A stretch of 64,000 nucleotides of DNA from Gammaproteobacteria bacterium (GTDB lineage Bacteria; Pseudomonadota; Gammaproteobacteria; Nevskiales; Nevskiaceae), in contig JAPLSA010000006.1 in NCBI GenBank assembly GCA_026398815.1, positions 62,001 to 126,000 of the forward strand, given 5' to 3'. The number at the start of each line of letters is the position of its first letter. Position 1 is the first letter of the stretch. The translations under genes and the position numbers were made by a program. Below are positions 16,923 to 26,490 of this stretch, one piece after another. The notes beneath the pieces were generated by a model. That model was not told where the DNA came from, searched no databases, and saw only the letters and a list, made by a program, of their open reading frames with translations.

Positions 16923-17045
16923 GGCGCGCGGGCGTGTGGCTGAACTTGGGAAGGCCGCGATTCTAAACGGTTGCCGCGTGCGCTCCCGGCGGCCGGGCGG
17001 CGTGCCGAGCGTCACCTGCCAGGGCAGCGCCGGGATCGGCAGCCT

Positions 17046-17067
17046 GCGGCGCTACACTGTGCGCCGC
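17046..17067 (+). promoter_or_regulatory. inverted repeat around a -10-like box upstream of QueD-like gene
   Basis: The arms GCGGCGC (17046-17052) and GCGCCGC (17061-17067) flank TACACTGT, whose TACACT resembles a -10 box. This arrangement fits an operator overlapping a promoter, or a leader hairpin. It lies about 20 bases before the proposed TTG start of the QueD-like gene. Confidence 0.35.
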
Positions 17068-17088
17068 CTGATTTCCTGTGCCGCGCCC

Positions 17089-17967
17089 TTGTCCACGCCG
17101 ACTTCCCGCTCGCCGTCCCGCCTGTCCAGCCTGTTCGTCGAACACCTGACGGTGATCGACTGCGCGCGCCTCGATGCCGTGCGCGGGCTGGTCGGCGAAA
17201 GCTGGATCGTCGACATCGAGCTGCTCGGCGAGCTGGATGCGCAGTCGATGGTGCTCGACTTCGGCGAGGTCAAGAAGCGGCTGAAGCGGGCGCTCGACGA
17301 CAGCGCCGACCACACCCTGCTGGTGCCGCTGCGCGATCCCGGCCTGCAGGTGGCGCACGGCGACGGTCGCGTGACGCTGCGCCATGACGGCGCGGCAGGC
17401 CGCATCGACCACGCCTCGCCGGCCTGCGCGGTGACCCTGGTCGACGCAGCGCGGATCGATGCCGACGCGCTGGCCGCCCATCTGGCGCCGATGCTCAAGG
17501 CGGTGGTGCCGGACAGCGTCGCCGAGCTGCGGTTGAGCCTGCGCGACGAGCGCATCGACGGCCCGCTGTACCACTACACGCACGGCCTGAAGAAGCATGC
17601 CGGGCACTGCCAGCGCATCGCCCACGGCCATCGCTCGCGGCTGGAGATCCGCATCGACGGCGAGCGCGATGCCGCACTGGAAGCCGCGCAGGCGGCGCGC
17701 TGGGCCGACATCTACCTCGGCACCCGGGAAGACCTGAAGTCCGACGCCGGCGGCCGCCATCGCTACGAATACCGGTCCGCCGAGGGCGCGTTCATGCTGG
17801 AACTGCCGGCGGCGCGCTGCGAAGTGCTGGCCTCCGATACCACGGTCGAATGCATTGCCGATCACCTGGCCGATGCAGTAGCCGCGCTGCGGCCGGGCCG
17901 GGCGGTGACGGTGCGCGCCTACGAGGGCGTGATGAAGGGGGCGATCGCCCGCCGCCACGCGGCCTGA
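17089..17967 (+). CDS. 6-carboxytetrahydropterin synthase (QueD)-like protein, long form
   Basis: A roughly 292-residue protein of the 6-pyruvoyltetrahydropterin synthase/QueD superfamily in its long, two-module gammaproteobacterial form. Marks include FVEHLTVIDCARLD, GESWIVDIELLGELD, VLDFGEVKKRLK, ADHTLLVPL and, in the second half, YHYTHGLKKHAGHCQRIAHG. These His-rich motifs suit zinc coordination. Its substrate in this long form is less certain than for classical QueD (queuosine pathway). The start is uncertain: I chose the TTG at 17089, but a GTG at 17059 and a CTG nearer the conserved LFVEHL are possible. No queC, queE or queF lies nearby. Confidence 0.78.
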   Translation: MSTPTSRSPSRLSSLFVEHLTVIDCARLDAVRGLVGESWIVDIELLGELDAQSMVLDFGEVKKRLKRALDDSADHTLLVPLRDPGLQVAHGDGRVTLRHDGAAGRIDHASPACAVTLVDAARIDADALAAHLAPMLKAVVPDSVAELRLSLRDERIDGPLYHYTHGLKKHAGHCQRIAHGHRSRLEIRIDGERDAALEAAQAARWADIYLGTREDLKSDAGGRHRYEYRSAEGAFMLELPAARCEVLASDTTVECIADHLADAVAALRPGRAVTVRAYEGVMKGAIARRHAA

Positions 17968-18044
17968 GTCCGGTGCCGGCCCGGCCGCCAGCCGCTGCCG
18001 GCAGTTCAGCCGAAGTTCAGATCGCCGGCGTAGAGTCGCCGCCC

Positions 18045-18761
18045 ATGAACAGATCCTCGACCGTGTTTCGCGTGCTGACCCTGGCTGCCGTCGCTGCGCT
18101 GGCATCGGCCTGCGTGTACGCGCCGCCGTACGAGGAATCGTCGAACTACTACAGCCACTCGCAGCGCTACAACGCCTACAACTACCCGCAGGCCTACTAC
18201 GGCCCGGGCTACTACGGCGCCGGCTTCTACGAACCGGGCTGGTACGGCAGCTACTACTACCCGGGCGGCTACTACAACGGCCAGCCGTACTACGGCAGCA
18301 GCGGCGGCTTCTATGCCGGCCGGCCGTACTACGGCGATCGCGGCCGCGATTGGGACAGAGACCGGGATCGGGATCGGGATCGGGACGACGACCGCAACCA
18401 CGATCGCGGCGGCCGCCAGCCGCCGGTGATCTACGACCCCAATCCCGGCCGCAAGCCGCCGCGCGAGCCGGGGCGCCGCCCGCACGACGACCGCGACGAC
18501 GATGGCCCGCGCAACCCGCCGGGCAACCGTCCGCCGGACCGGTCCTACGATCGGCCGGTGGACCGCCCGCAGGACCGGCCGGCCTCGCGACCGCCGACGC
18601 CGGGACGCCCGTCGGTCTATCCGCAGCCGCAACCCCAGCCTGCGCCGGCGCCACCGGGCCCGCGCGCCAATCCGCCGGACAGCAGCCGGAGCAGCGATCG
18701 CAGCCCGCCGACGCCGTACGGCATCCCTGGCCGCAGCGGCCTGGGCCGGCAGCGTGATTGA
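18045..18761 (+). CDS. Tyr/Gly/Pro-rich lipoprotein with low-complexity Arg-Asp repeat
   Basis: A 238-residue predicted lipoprotein. The signal sequence VFRVLTLAAVAALASAC ends in a lipobox with the acylated Cys near residue 23. The mature part starts with a Tyr/Gly-rich section (many YYG and GYY repeats), continues through an acidic-basic alternation (four or more Arg-Asp pairs encoded by tandem GGGATC units at about 18363-18384), and ends in a long Pro/Arg-rich tail. No enzymatic domain is recognisable and the protein looks intrinsically disordered. The hexanucleotide repeat could expand or contract in register, changing the length of the charged run without a frameshift. It is probably an envelope structural or stress protein. 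Confidence 0.75.
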   Translation: MNRSSTVFRVLTLAAVAALASACVYAPPYEESSNYYSHSQRYNAYNYPQAYYGPGYYGAGFYEPGWYGSYYYPGGYYNGQPYYGSSGGFYAGRPYYGDRGRDWDRDRDRDRDRDDDRNHDRGGRQPPVIYDPNPGRKPPREPGRRPHDDRDDDGPRNPPGNRPPDRSYDRPVDRPQDRPASRPPTPGRPSVYPQPQPQPAPAPPGPRANPPDSSRSSDRSPPTPYGIPGRSGLGRQRD

Positions 18762-18778
18762 CGCCGGAGCGGTCGCCG

Positions 18779-18808
18779 CTGAAGGGCTGCGGGGCGCCCC
18801 GCTATAAT
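18779..18808 (+). promoter_or_regulatory. sigma-70-like promoter of hisI
   Basis: A perfect TATAAT box at 18803-18808 lies 31 bases before the hisI ATG. A weak -35 candidate (CTGAAG, 18779-18784) is 18 bases upstream. Such a consensus -10 box is rare in this GC-rich window. Confidence 0.6.
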
Positions 18809-18839
18809 CGCGGCCCGTTTGCTTTCTCGTTGAACCGCC

Positions 18840-19325
18840 ATGACCGCTGCCTCCCAGGACGTCCGCTTCGAATCCCGCCAGACCATCGAGCAGGTCGAGG
18901 AAGGCCATGACCTGGCGCCGAAGTTCGACGAGCACGGCCTGATCGCCTGCGTCACCACGGCGGCCGCGACCGGCGAAGTGCTGATGCTCGGCTACATGAA
19001 CGCCGAGGCGCTGAAGAAGACCATCACCACCGGCGAGGCGCACTACTACAGCCGCAGCCGCAAGGTGCTGTGGCACAAGGGCGCGACCTCCGGGCTGGTG
19101 CAGAAGGTGGTCGAGATGCGCATCGACGACGACCAGGATGCGGTCTGGCTGCGCGTGGAAATCCCCGGCGACGCCAGCTGCCACGTCGGTTACCGGTCCT
19201 GCTTCTACCGCTCGATCCCGACCGGCGAAGGCGACTTCACCCGCGTCCTGAAGTTCGAGGAAAGCGAGAAGATGTTCGACCCGAAGGCCGTCTACGGCGA
19301 CGCGCCGAATCCGACGATTCTCTGA
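18840..19325 (+). CDS. hisI: phosphoribosyl-AMP cyclohydrolase
   Basis: A 161-residue HisI that opens the adenine ring of phosphoribosyl-AMP in histidine biosynthesis. The conserved core runs [34 protein letters not shown], the metal-binding DDDQD cluster and [11 protein letters not shown], whose cysteines bind zinc. It lacks the HisE pyrophosphohydrolase domain often fused to it, and no other his gene is adjacent, so the pathway genes must be elsewhere. The N-terminal 25 residues extend beyond the usual core. It has its own promoter with a perfect TATAAT. A short direct repeat begins at its stop codon. Confidence 0.95.
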   Translation: MTAASQDVRFESRQTIEQVEEGHDLAPKFDEHGLIACVTTAAATGEVLMLGYMNAEALKKTITTGEAHYYSRSRKVLWHKGATSGLVQKVVEMRIDDDQDAVWLRVEIPGDASCHVGYRSCFYRSIPTGEGDFTRVLKFEESEKMFDPKAVYGDAPNPTIL

Positions 19326-19363
19326 ACCGGCGCTCAAGGAATCTCTGAGCCGGCGCTCAAGGA
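19321..19363. repeat. 20-base direct repeat at convergent ends of hisI and comEC
   Basis: TCTGAACCGGCGCTCAAGGA (19321-19340) recurs at 19344-19363 with one mismatch (A to G). The first copy includes the hisI stop codon; the second overlaps the end of comEC (its stop at 19357). It looks like a local tandem duplication in the space between two convergent genes. Confidence 0.8.
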
Positions 19364-21735
19364 AGCCGCCGCCAGGCTTCGTCCGGCGGCGTTGACCACA
19401 GCCTCGGGCGCGCCTGTCGCGCCTCGGAAACGTGCCAGCCGTCCGGCGTGACGGTGATTGCCACCGCGCCGCTGTCGCCGGTCGACAGCTGCCGGATGCC
19501 CCGCGCCGCATAGCGGGCGACGACCTCGCGCGACGGATGCCCGAAACGGTGGTGCCAGCCGGCGCTGTGCACGCCCAACTCCGGCGCGACGGCGGCGATG
19601 AAGGCGTCGGTCGACGAGGTACGCGAGCCGTGGTGCGGTGTCACCAGCACCGTTGCCGGCAATGACGATGCGGCCTGCGCCCGCAGTTCCGTCTCGCGCC
19701 GGGCCTCGATGTCGCCGGCCAGCAGCACGGCGTGATCGCTGAAACGGATACGCAGCACGCAGGAGCCGTTGTTGTCCGATCCGCCGGCTTCCGGCCCGGC
19801 CAGCAGTTCGAAATCGACGCCGTCCCAGCGCCAGCGCTCACCATGCACGCAGGGCCGATCGCCGCCGGCACCGCTGCGCAGCGTGATCGGCAGTGCCGCC
19901 GCTACCGCCGGCACGCCACCGCGATGGTCGAGATCGCCGTGCGAGACGATCAGCCGGTCGAGCCGCCGCACGCCGCTGCGCAGCAGGTACGGCACCACCA
20001 CCGAGCGGCCGGCGTCGAAGCCGCCCGGATAGGCCGGACCGGCGTCGTACAGCAGCGTGTGCCGCGCGGTATGGACGACCACCGCCAGCCCCTGGCCGAC
20101 ATCGAGCACGGTGGCGCGGAAGCCGCTTTCCTCGACCGGCCGGGGCGGCGGCAAGGCCAGCGCCGACAGCGCCAGCAGTCCGAACAGGCGCAGCGGCACG
20201 CCGGCCGGCGCGAACAGCGCCAGCGCGCCGAGCAGGGCCAGCAGCAGCGCGGCCGGCTCCGGGCTGGCGGCCGCCCAGGCCTGCGGCGTGGCGGCGGCCA
20301 GCGCCAGCAGGCCGTCCTGCGCCAGCGCCAGCAGATCGGCCACCCGCTGCAGCAGCGGCAGGCCGATGGCCGGCAACAGCGCCGCCAGCAGCAGCGCGCC
20401 GATCAGCAGCGGGGTCAGCAGCGCCGCCAGCGGCACCGCGACGAGGTTGACCAGCGGCCCGGTCAGGCTGGTGCCCTGGAACCAGTACAGGGTCAGCGGC
20501 GCGAGCATCACGCTGAGCATCAGCTGCACGGTGATCGCCGCGCGCCAGGCCGGCGGCGGCGACCGCCGCCCGGCCGAGACGTAGAAGATCGCGGCGACCG
20601 CCGCGAAGCTCAGCCACAGCCCCGGCGCCAGCAGGGTCAGCGGATCGAGCGCGACGATCAGCCCCCAGGCCAGCGCCAGCGCCCGCCCCGGCTGGCCGAG
20701 CCCGCCCCAGGCGCCGGCCAGCGCCAGCAGGCCGAGCATCAGCGCGGCGCGCTGCACCGGCGGCTCGAAGCCGGCCAGCAGCGCGTAGAGGAACGCTGCC
20801 AGCACCGATGCGGCCAGCGCCGCGCTGGGCGCCGGCAGCCGCAGGCAGAAGCCCGGGAACAGCCGCCACAGCGCGCGGACCAGCCAGAAGACCACGCCGG
20901 CGACGATCGCGACATTGAAGCCGGAGATCGCCACCAGGTGCGTGGTGCCGGTCAGCCGGAACGCCTGCCAGTCGTCCTCGTCGAGCCCGGAGGTGTCGCC
21001 GAGCGTCAGCGCCGCCACCATCGGCAACGCCGGATGGCCGGGCAGCCAGGCCTGCAGCCGATCGGCGAACGCCTGCCGCAGGCGCAGCAGGCGGTGGCTG
21101 CTGGCGGCCGCGCAGCGTTCGCCGCTGCGCACCGTCGCGGTCGCCCCGATGCCCTGCCGGAACAGCCAGGCCTCGTAGTCGAAGCCACCGGGATTGACGC
21201 TGCCATGCGGCGTGCGCAGCACCAGCTGCAGCCGCCAGCAGTCGCCGGCGCGCAGGTTCTCCTGGCTGCGGTACCAGGCCACCCGGACTCTGGCCGGCAG
21301 CGCGCGATCGGCCGGATCGAAGCGGAAACGCCAGGTGATCGTGGCGGGCTCGCCGCGCGATTCGCCGTCGAAGCCGCCTTCGTCGCGCTGCGCCTGCGGC
21401 AGCGAGGCGATCACGCCTTCGACAACCCTCACCTCGCCGAAGCGCGTAGTCGGCCAACGGCTGTCGATGACTTCGCCGGCCGCCAGCGCCGTGATCGCCG
21501 CGCCGGCCGTGAAGGCCAGCAGCAGGCCGCGCCAGCGCCGGACCAGCAGGGCAGCGATCAGCAGCGCGGCGTAGCTCCACAACGGCGGCAGCGCTGCCAG
21601 CTGCAACAGCGCCAGTGCGCCGATCGTGAAGGCGAGCACCAGCGCCACCGGCCCGATCTCGGCGCGCTGGCGCAACCACAGCCATCCCGCTGCGCGGGAG
21701 CCGCCAGCAAAGACGGCTTCAGCCGGGCCGGGCAC
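19357..21735 (-). CDS. comEC: ComEC/Rec2 DNA-uptake channel protein
   Basis: A 792-residue competence protein that forms the inner-membrane channel for single-stranded DNA. It has N-terminal membrane helices and a soluble OB-type region (around 90-210). The Competence domain with multiple helices includes the conserved [14 protein letters not shown] motif. A C-terminal metallo-beta-lactamase domain carries HGDLDHRGG and VTPHHGS. All three regions are present and the length is normal, so it appears functional. The start overlaps the lolD stop by 17 bases on the same strand, and the gene is the last of a lolC/E-lolD-comEC operon. Other competence genes are not in the window. Confidence 0.95.
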   Translation of the reverse strand: MPGPAEAVFAGGSRAAGWLWLRQRAEIGPVALVLAFTIGALALLQLAALPPLWSYAALLIAALLVRRWRGLLLAFTAGAAITALAAGEVIDSRWPTTRFGEVRVVEGVIASLPQAQRDEGGFDGESRGEPATITWRFRFDPADRALPARVRVAWYRSQENLRAGDCWRLQLVLRTPHGSVNPGGFDYEAWLFRQGIGATATVRSGERCAAASSHRLLRLRQAFADRLQAWLPGHPALPMVAALTLGDTSGLDEDDWQAFRLTGTTHLVAISGFNVAIVAGVVFWLVRALWRLFPGFCLRLPAPSAALAASVLAAFLYALLAGFEPPVQRAALMLGLLALAGAWGGLGQPGRALALAWGLIVALDPLTLLAPGLWLSFAAVAAIFYVSAGRRSPPPAWRAAITVQLMLSVMLAPLTLYWFQGTSLTGPLVNLVAVPLAALLTPLLIGALLLAALLPAIGLPLLQRVADLLALAQDGLLALAAATPQAWAAASPEPAALLLALLGALALFAPAGVPLRLFGLLALSALALPPPRPVEESGFRATVLDVGQGLAVVVHTARHTLLYDAGPAYPGGFDAGRSVVVPYLLRSGVRRLDRLIVSHGDLDHRGGVPAVAAALPITLRSGAGGDRPCVHGERWRWDGVDFELLAGPEAGGSDNNGSCVLRIRFSDHAVLLAGDIEARRETELRAQAASSLPATVLVTPHHGSRTSSTDAFIAAVAPELGVHSAGWHHRFGHPSREVVARYAARGIRQLSTGDSGAVAITVTPDGWHVSEARQARPRLWSTPPDEAWRRLP

Positions 21736-22435
21736 CCTGCAACAGCAGTTCGGGCGTCATCGGCACGAGGCCGCCCGACTGCAAGGCTCCGATGCGATCC
21801 ATGCGCGCGGCCAGCTTCATGTCGTGGGTGACCACGATCAGGCTGGTGCCCATCTCCCGGTTCAGTTCCAGCATCAGCTCGAACACCGTTTCGGCAGTGC
21901 GGGTGTCGAGGTTGCCGGTCGGCTCGTCGGCCAGCACGCAGGCCGGCTTGGTGACCAGCGCCCGCGCCACGGCCGCGCGCTGGCGCTCGCCGCCGGACAG
22001 CTCGCCCGGCTTGTGGCCGAGCCGCTGGCCAAGGCCGACGCGATCCAGCAGTTGCGCCGCCGTGGCCATCGCCTCGCGGCGCGGCGTGCGCCGGATCAGC
22101 AGCGGCATCGCCACGTTCTCCTGCGCGGTGAATTCCGGCAGCAGATGGTGGAACTGGTAGACGAAGCCGAGGCTGGCGTTGCGCACCCGCGAGCGTTCGG
22201 CATCGCTGAGCGCGCTCATCTCCCGGCCCGCCACCGACACCGTGCCGGCACTCGGGGAATCGAGCCCGCCGAGGATGTGCAGCAAGGTGCTCTTGCCGGC
22301 GCCGGAGGAACCGACGATGGCCATGCGGTCGCCGCGCCGCAGTTCGAGGTCGATACCCGAGAACACCGTGAGATTCAGGCGACCGTCGTCGAAAGTCTTG
22401 GCCAGCCCGTGGCAGGCGATGACGAGATCACTCAT
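21719..22435 (-). CDS. lolD: lipoprotein-releasing system ATPase LolD
   Basis: A 238-residue ABC ATPase that powers release of outer-membrane lipoproteins from the inner membrane to LolA. It carries Walker [10 protein letters not shown], the LolD-typical [17 protein letters not shown]-loop region, signature LSGGERQR and Walker [12 protein letters not shown], followed by VTHD. The [10 protein letters not shown] motif separates LolD from generic MacB-type ATPases. The gene overlaps the end of the upstream permease gene by eight bases and the start of comEC by 17, so the three should be co-translated. Confidence 0.95.
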   Translation of the reverse strand: MSDLVIACHGLAKTFDDGRLNLTVFSGIDLELRRGDRMAIVGSSGAGKSTLLHILGGLDSPSAGTVSVAGREMSALSDAERSRVRNASLGFVYQFHHLLPEFTAQENVAMPLLIRRTPRREAMATAAQLLDRVGLGQRLGHKPGELSGGERQRAAVARALVTKPACVLADEPTGNLDTRTAETVFELMLELNREMGTSLIVVTHDMKLAARMDRIGALQSGGLVPMTPELLLQGARPG

Positions 22436-23687
22436 ATCGCAAGGCCTCCGCCGGCTGCACCCGCGAGGCGCGCCAGGCCGGATACAGCGTCGACACCAGA
22501 CCGAGCGCCAGCGACAGCAGGCTGATCTGGATCACGTCGCCGATCTTCAGGTCCGATGGCAGGTCGCTGATGTAGTAGATGTCCGGCGACAGGAACTGCC
22601 GGCCGGTGGCCGCTTCCAGCAGCGGCACCAGGGTCTGCACGTTGACCGCCAGCAGCACGCCGAGGCTGACGCCCAGCACCGTGCCGATCACGCCGATCAC
22701 CGAGCCCTGCACCATGAACACCGCCATGATCGAGCGCGGCGTGGCGCCCAGCGTGCGCAGGATGGCAATGTCGGCCTGCTTGTCCTGCACCACCATCACC
22801 AGCGTGGAGACGATGTTGAACGCGGCGATGCCGACCAGCAGCGACAGGATCAGGAACATCACGGTCTTTTCGGTGGCCACGGCGCGGAAGAAGTTCGCGT
22901 GGCTGCGGGTCCAGTCGGACACGAAGTAGGCACCGGGGGTCGCCAGCGCGATCTCGCGCGCCACGCGCGGCGCCTGGAACAGGTCGTTGAGCTTGAGCCG
23001 CACGCCGGTGACGTTGTCGCCCATCCGGTAGAGCGCGGCGGCATCGTCGAGATGCACCAGCACCAGGCCGCGATCGAACTCATACATGCCGATGCGGAAC
23101 ACGCCGACCACGTTGAAGCGCCGGAAGCGCGGCAGCACGCCGGCCGGCGTGACGCTGAGCTGCGGGATCATCAGGTCGACCTTGTCGCCGCGCGTCACGC
23201 CCAGCTGCTGGGCCAGCTCGTAGCCGAGCACGATGTTGAACGCGCCGCCGGCCAGATCGGCCAGCGTGCCGCTGGTCATGTGGGCGCCAATCTCCGACAC
23301 CTTGGCTTCTTCCTCCGGCAACACGCCGCGAATCACGGTGCCGGAAATCTCGCCGCCGACCTTCACCAGCGCCTCGCCTTCGATGTACGGCGCGGTGCCG
23401 GCGACATCGGGATTCTGGCCGGCCATGCGGGCCACTTCGCGCCAGTCCGGCAGCCCTTCGGTATTGCCCGAGATCGTCGCGTGCGAGGCCATGCCGAGGA
23501 TGCGCTGGCGCAATTCGCTCTCGAAGCCGTTCATCACCGACAGCACCACGATCAGGGTCGCGACGCCGAGGCCGATGCCCAGCATCGAGGCCAGCGAAAT
23601 GAAGGAAATGAAGTGGTTGCGACGCTTGGCGCGGGTGTAGCGCAGGCCAAGCAGCAGTTCGTAGCGTTCACCGAGCACGGCGTGCAT
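22428..23687 (-). CDS. lolC: lipoprotein-releasing system permease LolC/LolE
   Basis: A 419-residue FtsX-type permease. The N-terminal motif (IGLRY-like [17 protein letters not shown]) is followed by [17 protein letters not shown], a large periplasmic domain (around 50-260), and a C-terminal three-helix bundle with [15 protein letters not shown] and [10 protein letters not shown]. These are standard LolC/E features. Only one permease is encoded with lolD, so the complex may be of the homodimeric LolF type, or a partner may lie elsewhere. It is the first gene of the operon, divergent from the GT39 gene. Confidence 0.93.
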   Translation of the reverse strand: MHAVLGERYELLLGLRYTRAKRRNHFISFISLASMLGIGLGVATLIVVLSVMNGFESELRQRILGMASHATISGNTEGLPDWREVARMAGQNPDVAGTAPYIEGEALVKVGGEISGTVIRGVLPEEEAKVSEIGAHMTSGTLADLAGGAFNIVLGYELAQQLGVTRGDKVDLMIPQLSVTPAGVLPRFRRFNVVGVFRIGMYEFDRGLVLVHLDDAAALYRMGDNVTGVRLKLNDLFQAPRVAREIALATPGAYFVSDWTRSHANFFRAVATEKTVMFLILSLLVGIAAFNIVSTLVMVVQDKQADIAILRTLGATPRSIMAVFMVQGSVIGVIGTVLGVSLGVLLAVNVQTLVPLLEAATGRQFLSPDIYYISDLPSDLKIGDVIQISLLSLALGLVSTLYPAWRASRVQPAEALRYE

Positions 23688-23768
23688 CCGGCGAAGACAG
23701 GCGCGGCGCGGCCGGCTGTCGGAAAAGATGGGTCAAGGTCATCGAAAGATTAGAACACAGGGCATCGC

Positions 23769-23774
23769 TAGAAT
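23769..23774 (+). promoter_or_regulatory. possible -10 box upstream of GT39 gene
   Basis: TAGAAT lies 30 bases before the TTG start of the glycosyltransferase gene in the divergent gap with lolC. No good -35 hexamer is seen at 16-18 bases, so the promoter would need an activator or be weak. Confidence 0.35.
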
Positions 23775-23804
23775 CCGTCGACCCAACCGCTCGAAACCCG
23801 CACC

Positions 23805-25319
23805 TTGCGCTCTTCCCCGCTGCCCCTGCCGACCCGCCCGGACGATCGCTGCGGCCTGCCGCTGCTGCTGGTCATCATCGTGCTGCTGACCGCCTGGCGG
23901 GCGCTGGCGATCGCCGCCAGCGGGCTCGACCTGTATGTCGACGAAGCCCAGTACTGGACCTGGTCGCAGGCGCTGGACTGGGGCTATTTCTCGAAGCCGC
24001 CAATGATCGCGGCGGTGATCGCCGCCACCACTTCGGTCTGCGGCGACGGCCCGCTGTGCGTGAAATCCGGCGCGCTGCTGCTCTACCCGCTGACCACGCT
24101 GCTGATCTGGGCGATCAGCCGCCGCCTGTTCGACGCCCACACCGCGTTCTGGACCGCCGTGGTGTTCATCACCCTGCCCGGCGTGGCGCTGTCGAGCGTG
24201 ATCATCTCCACCGACGTGCCGCTGTTCCTGTGCTGGTCGGCGGCGCTGTACGCCTACCTGAAGGCGCTCGACCACGACACCTGGCGCTGGTGGCTGGCCG
24301 CCGGCGTCGCCAGCGGCCTCGGCCTGCTGACCAAGTACACGATGGCGATCTTCGCGGTGTCGGTCGTGCTGCATCTGGCGATCACCCCGGGCCTGCGCGC
24401 GCACTTCCGCAGCCCGAAGCTGTATGTCACCGCCGCGCTCGCCGCGCTGATCTTCGCGCCGAACCTGATCTGGAACGCCGCCAACGGCTGGCCGACCCTG
24501 GGCCATACCGCGCAGATTTCCGGTCTGGAAGGCGGTTTGAACGGCGGGCAACACGGCCTGAACTGGAAATCCTTTGGCGATTTCATCGCCGGCCAGCTCG
24601 GCATTCTCGGCCCGGTGCTGTTCATCGCCTGGCTGGTGCAGCTGGCGGCGGCGAAGCAATGGCTGCGCGACGAACGCTACCGGCTGCTGGCCTGCTTCGC
24701 GCTGCCATTCTTGGGCGCGATCACCGCGCAGTCGCTGATCGGCCGCGCCAATGCCAACTGGGCGGCGATGGCCTATGTCGGCGGCACCCTGTTCGTCGTC
24801 GCCCGGCTGCTGGAAACGGGCCGGCGATCGCTGCTGGTCGCGGCCCTGGCGCTGAACCTGGCGGTCACCGTGGTCGCCTATCACTTCGATGCGCTGGCCC
24901 ACGCCGCCGGCATCGAGCTGAACCGCAAGAACGATGTGCTGAACAAGCGCGTTCGTGGCTGGCGCCAGTACGGCGAGCAGCTTGCGGCACGGCAGGCCGC
25001 ACATCCGGAGGCGATCCTGCTCGGCGACGCCCGCGACCTGATCGCCGAGGCGCGCTACTACGCTGGCACCGCCGGCCGGGCGATGCTGAAGTGGAACCCC
25101 GGGCACAAGGCCGACGACTACTACGCGATGTCGACCACGCTCGACGGCCTCGACGGCCGCAGCTTCGTGTTCGTGTCGCGCGAAGCCGCGCTGCCGGCCA
25201 GCATGACCGGCCGCTTCGCCGCGACCACCGAGCTGGAGCCGATCCACATCGCGATCCACCGCGACTACGCGCTGGACTTCCACGTCTGGCTGCTGAGCGG
25301 CCTGCAGCCTAGCCACTGA
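23805..25319 (+). CDS. GT39 (ArnT-like) membrane glycosyltransferase
   Basis: A roughly 504-residue polytopic protein with about ten membrane helices and a short C-terminal soluble domain. The first periplasmic loop carries the family hallmark acidic residues in DLYVDEAQYWTWSQALDWGYFSKPP, of which DEAQYW is the usual catalytic and polyprenol-phosphate sugar-binding element. A second signature is TKYTMAIF. Such enzymes transfer sugars from undecaprenyl-phosphate donors to lipid A, lipids or proteins. The acceptor cannot be predicted, and no modification genes of the arn type are nearby. The start is a TTG with little visible ribosome binding site, so it may be slightly off. Confidence 0.88.
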   Translation: MRSSPLPLPTRPDDRCGLPLLLVIIVLLTAWRALAIAASGLDLYVDEAQYWTWSQALDWGYFSKPPMIAAVIAATTSVCGDGPLCVKSGALLLYPLTTLLIWAISRRLFDAHTAFWTAVVFITLPGVALSSVIISTDVPLFLCWSAALYAYLKALDHDTWRWWLAAGVASGLGLLTKYTMAIFAVSVVLHLAITPGLRAHFRSPKLYVTAALAALIFAPNLIWNAANGWPTLGHTAQISGLEGGLNGGQHGLNWKSFGDFIAGQLGILGPVLFIAWLVQLAAAKQWLRDERYRLLACFALPFLGAITAQSLIGRANANWAAMAYVGGTLFVVARLLETGRRSLLVAALALNLAVTVVAYHFDALAHAAGIELNRKNDVLNKRVRGWRQYGEQLAARQAAHPEAILLGDARDLIAEARYYAGTAGRAMLKWNPGHKADDYYAMSTTLDGLDGRSFVFVSREAALPASMTGRFAATTELEPIHIAIHRDYALDFHVWLLSGLQPSH

Positions 25320-25508
25320 GCGGCAACGACTCACTGAAATACCGGCTGTTGACGACATTTTGACGGCGCATTCGCAGCTGATGCATCAATTGCACTGAAC
25401 TTCGGCGAATCCGCCGGGGTCGGACCTGAAGACCCGCGCGCTGTGCGGGCAACGCGCCGGCCCTGCGGGGACCGGCGCGGCTGATTCCGTCCGCCCTGCC
25501 GCCTGCCG

Positions 25509-26459
25509 ATGATCGACCGCGAAACGCTGCTGGAACTCGTCAATTTCACCGATCTGCTGCAGGCCAGCCTGCGGGTCGCCGTGGTGCTGCTGCTCTGGTG
25601 GCTGCTGACCCGGGCGCTGAAGGTGTTTCTCGGCCGGCTCGGCGCCCGGCTGCTGGCGCGCGCCGAAAGCGCCGACGAGAACCCGGTGGAGGCGCGCAAG
25701 CGGATCGAGACGCTGGTGCACCTGCTGACCCAGATGATCCGCATCGTGCTGTTCGTGACATTGGCGCTGGTGCTGCTGATGCAGCTCGGCGTGCAGGTCG
25801 GGCCGCTGATCGCATCGGCCGGGATCATCGGCCTGGCGGTCGGCTTCGGTGCTCAGTCGCTGGTCAAGGACGTCATCACCGGCTTCTTCATGGTGATGGA
25901 GAACCAGATGCGGGTCGGCGACGTGGTGACCATCAACGGCACCGGCGGCCTGGTCGAGATGATGACGCTGCGCACCGTGGTGCTGCGCGATCTCGGCGGC
26001 GTTGTCCACATCTTCCCGAACGGCAGCATCAACACGGTCAGCAACGCCACGCGCGGCTGGTCGGCCTGCCTGTTCGACATCCGCATCGGCCTGCGCGCCG
26101 ACCCGGACCAGGCGATCGCCGTGCTGGGCGAGATCGGCAACGCGCTGCAGGCCGATCCGGTCTACGGCCCGAAGATCCTTGCGGCGGCGGAGATCTTCGG
26201 CGTCGAGCGCATCGAGGATTCGGCGCTGGTGATCCGCGGCCGCATCAAGACCCACCCGATCATGCAGTGGGAAGTCGGCCGCGAACTGTTGCGCCGCGTG
26301 CATCGCCAGTTCGCGGCGCACGGCATCGAGATTCCGTTTCCGCAGCGCCAGCTGCACCTCAGCCGCAACGCGCTGGCGGACCCGCGCCTGGCCGCACTCG
26401 CCGGGCTTGCGCAGCCGAACGCCGCCACGGCCGCGCAGGCGCGCAAAGACGCCGGCTGA
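25509..26459 (+). CDS. MscS-family small-conductance mechanosensitive channel
   Basis: A 316-residue channel with three membrane helices (around 19-38, 74-93 and 97-126). The pore helix TM3 is Gly/Ala-rich (SAGIIGLAVGFGAQSLVKD), followed by the MENQMRVGDVV beta domain and the C-terminal alpha/beta vestibule. It opens on hypo-osmotic shock to release small solutes. It lies just upstream, on the same strand, of the GH13_18 phosphorylase gene that probably acts on a compatible solute. That supports an osmotic-response cluster, although the intergenic gap of about 30 bases alone does not prove an operon. Confidence 0.93.
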   Translation: MIDRETLLELVNFTDLLQASLRVAVVLLLWWLLTRALKVFLGRLGARLLARAESADENPVEARKRIETLVHLLTQMIRIVLFVTLALVLLMQLGVQVGPLIASAGIIGLAVGFGAQSLVKDVITGFFMVMENQMRVGDVVTINGTGGLVEMMTLRTVVLRDLGGVVHIFPNGSINTVSNATRGWSACLFDIRIGLRADPDQAIAVLGEIGNALQADPVYGPKILAAAEIFGVERIEDSALVIRGRIKTHPIMQWEVGRELLRRVHRQFAAHGIEIPFPQRQLHLSRNALADPRLAALAGLAQPNAATAAQARKDAG

Positions 26460-26490
26460 GACATCCGATCCACCCCAAAGGAGAACGCCC

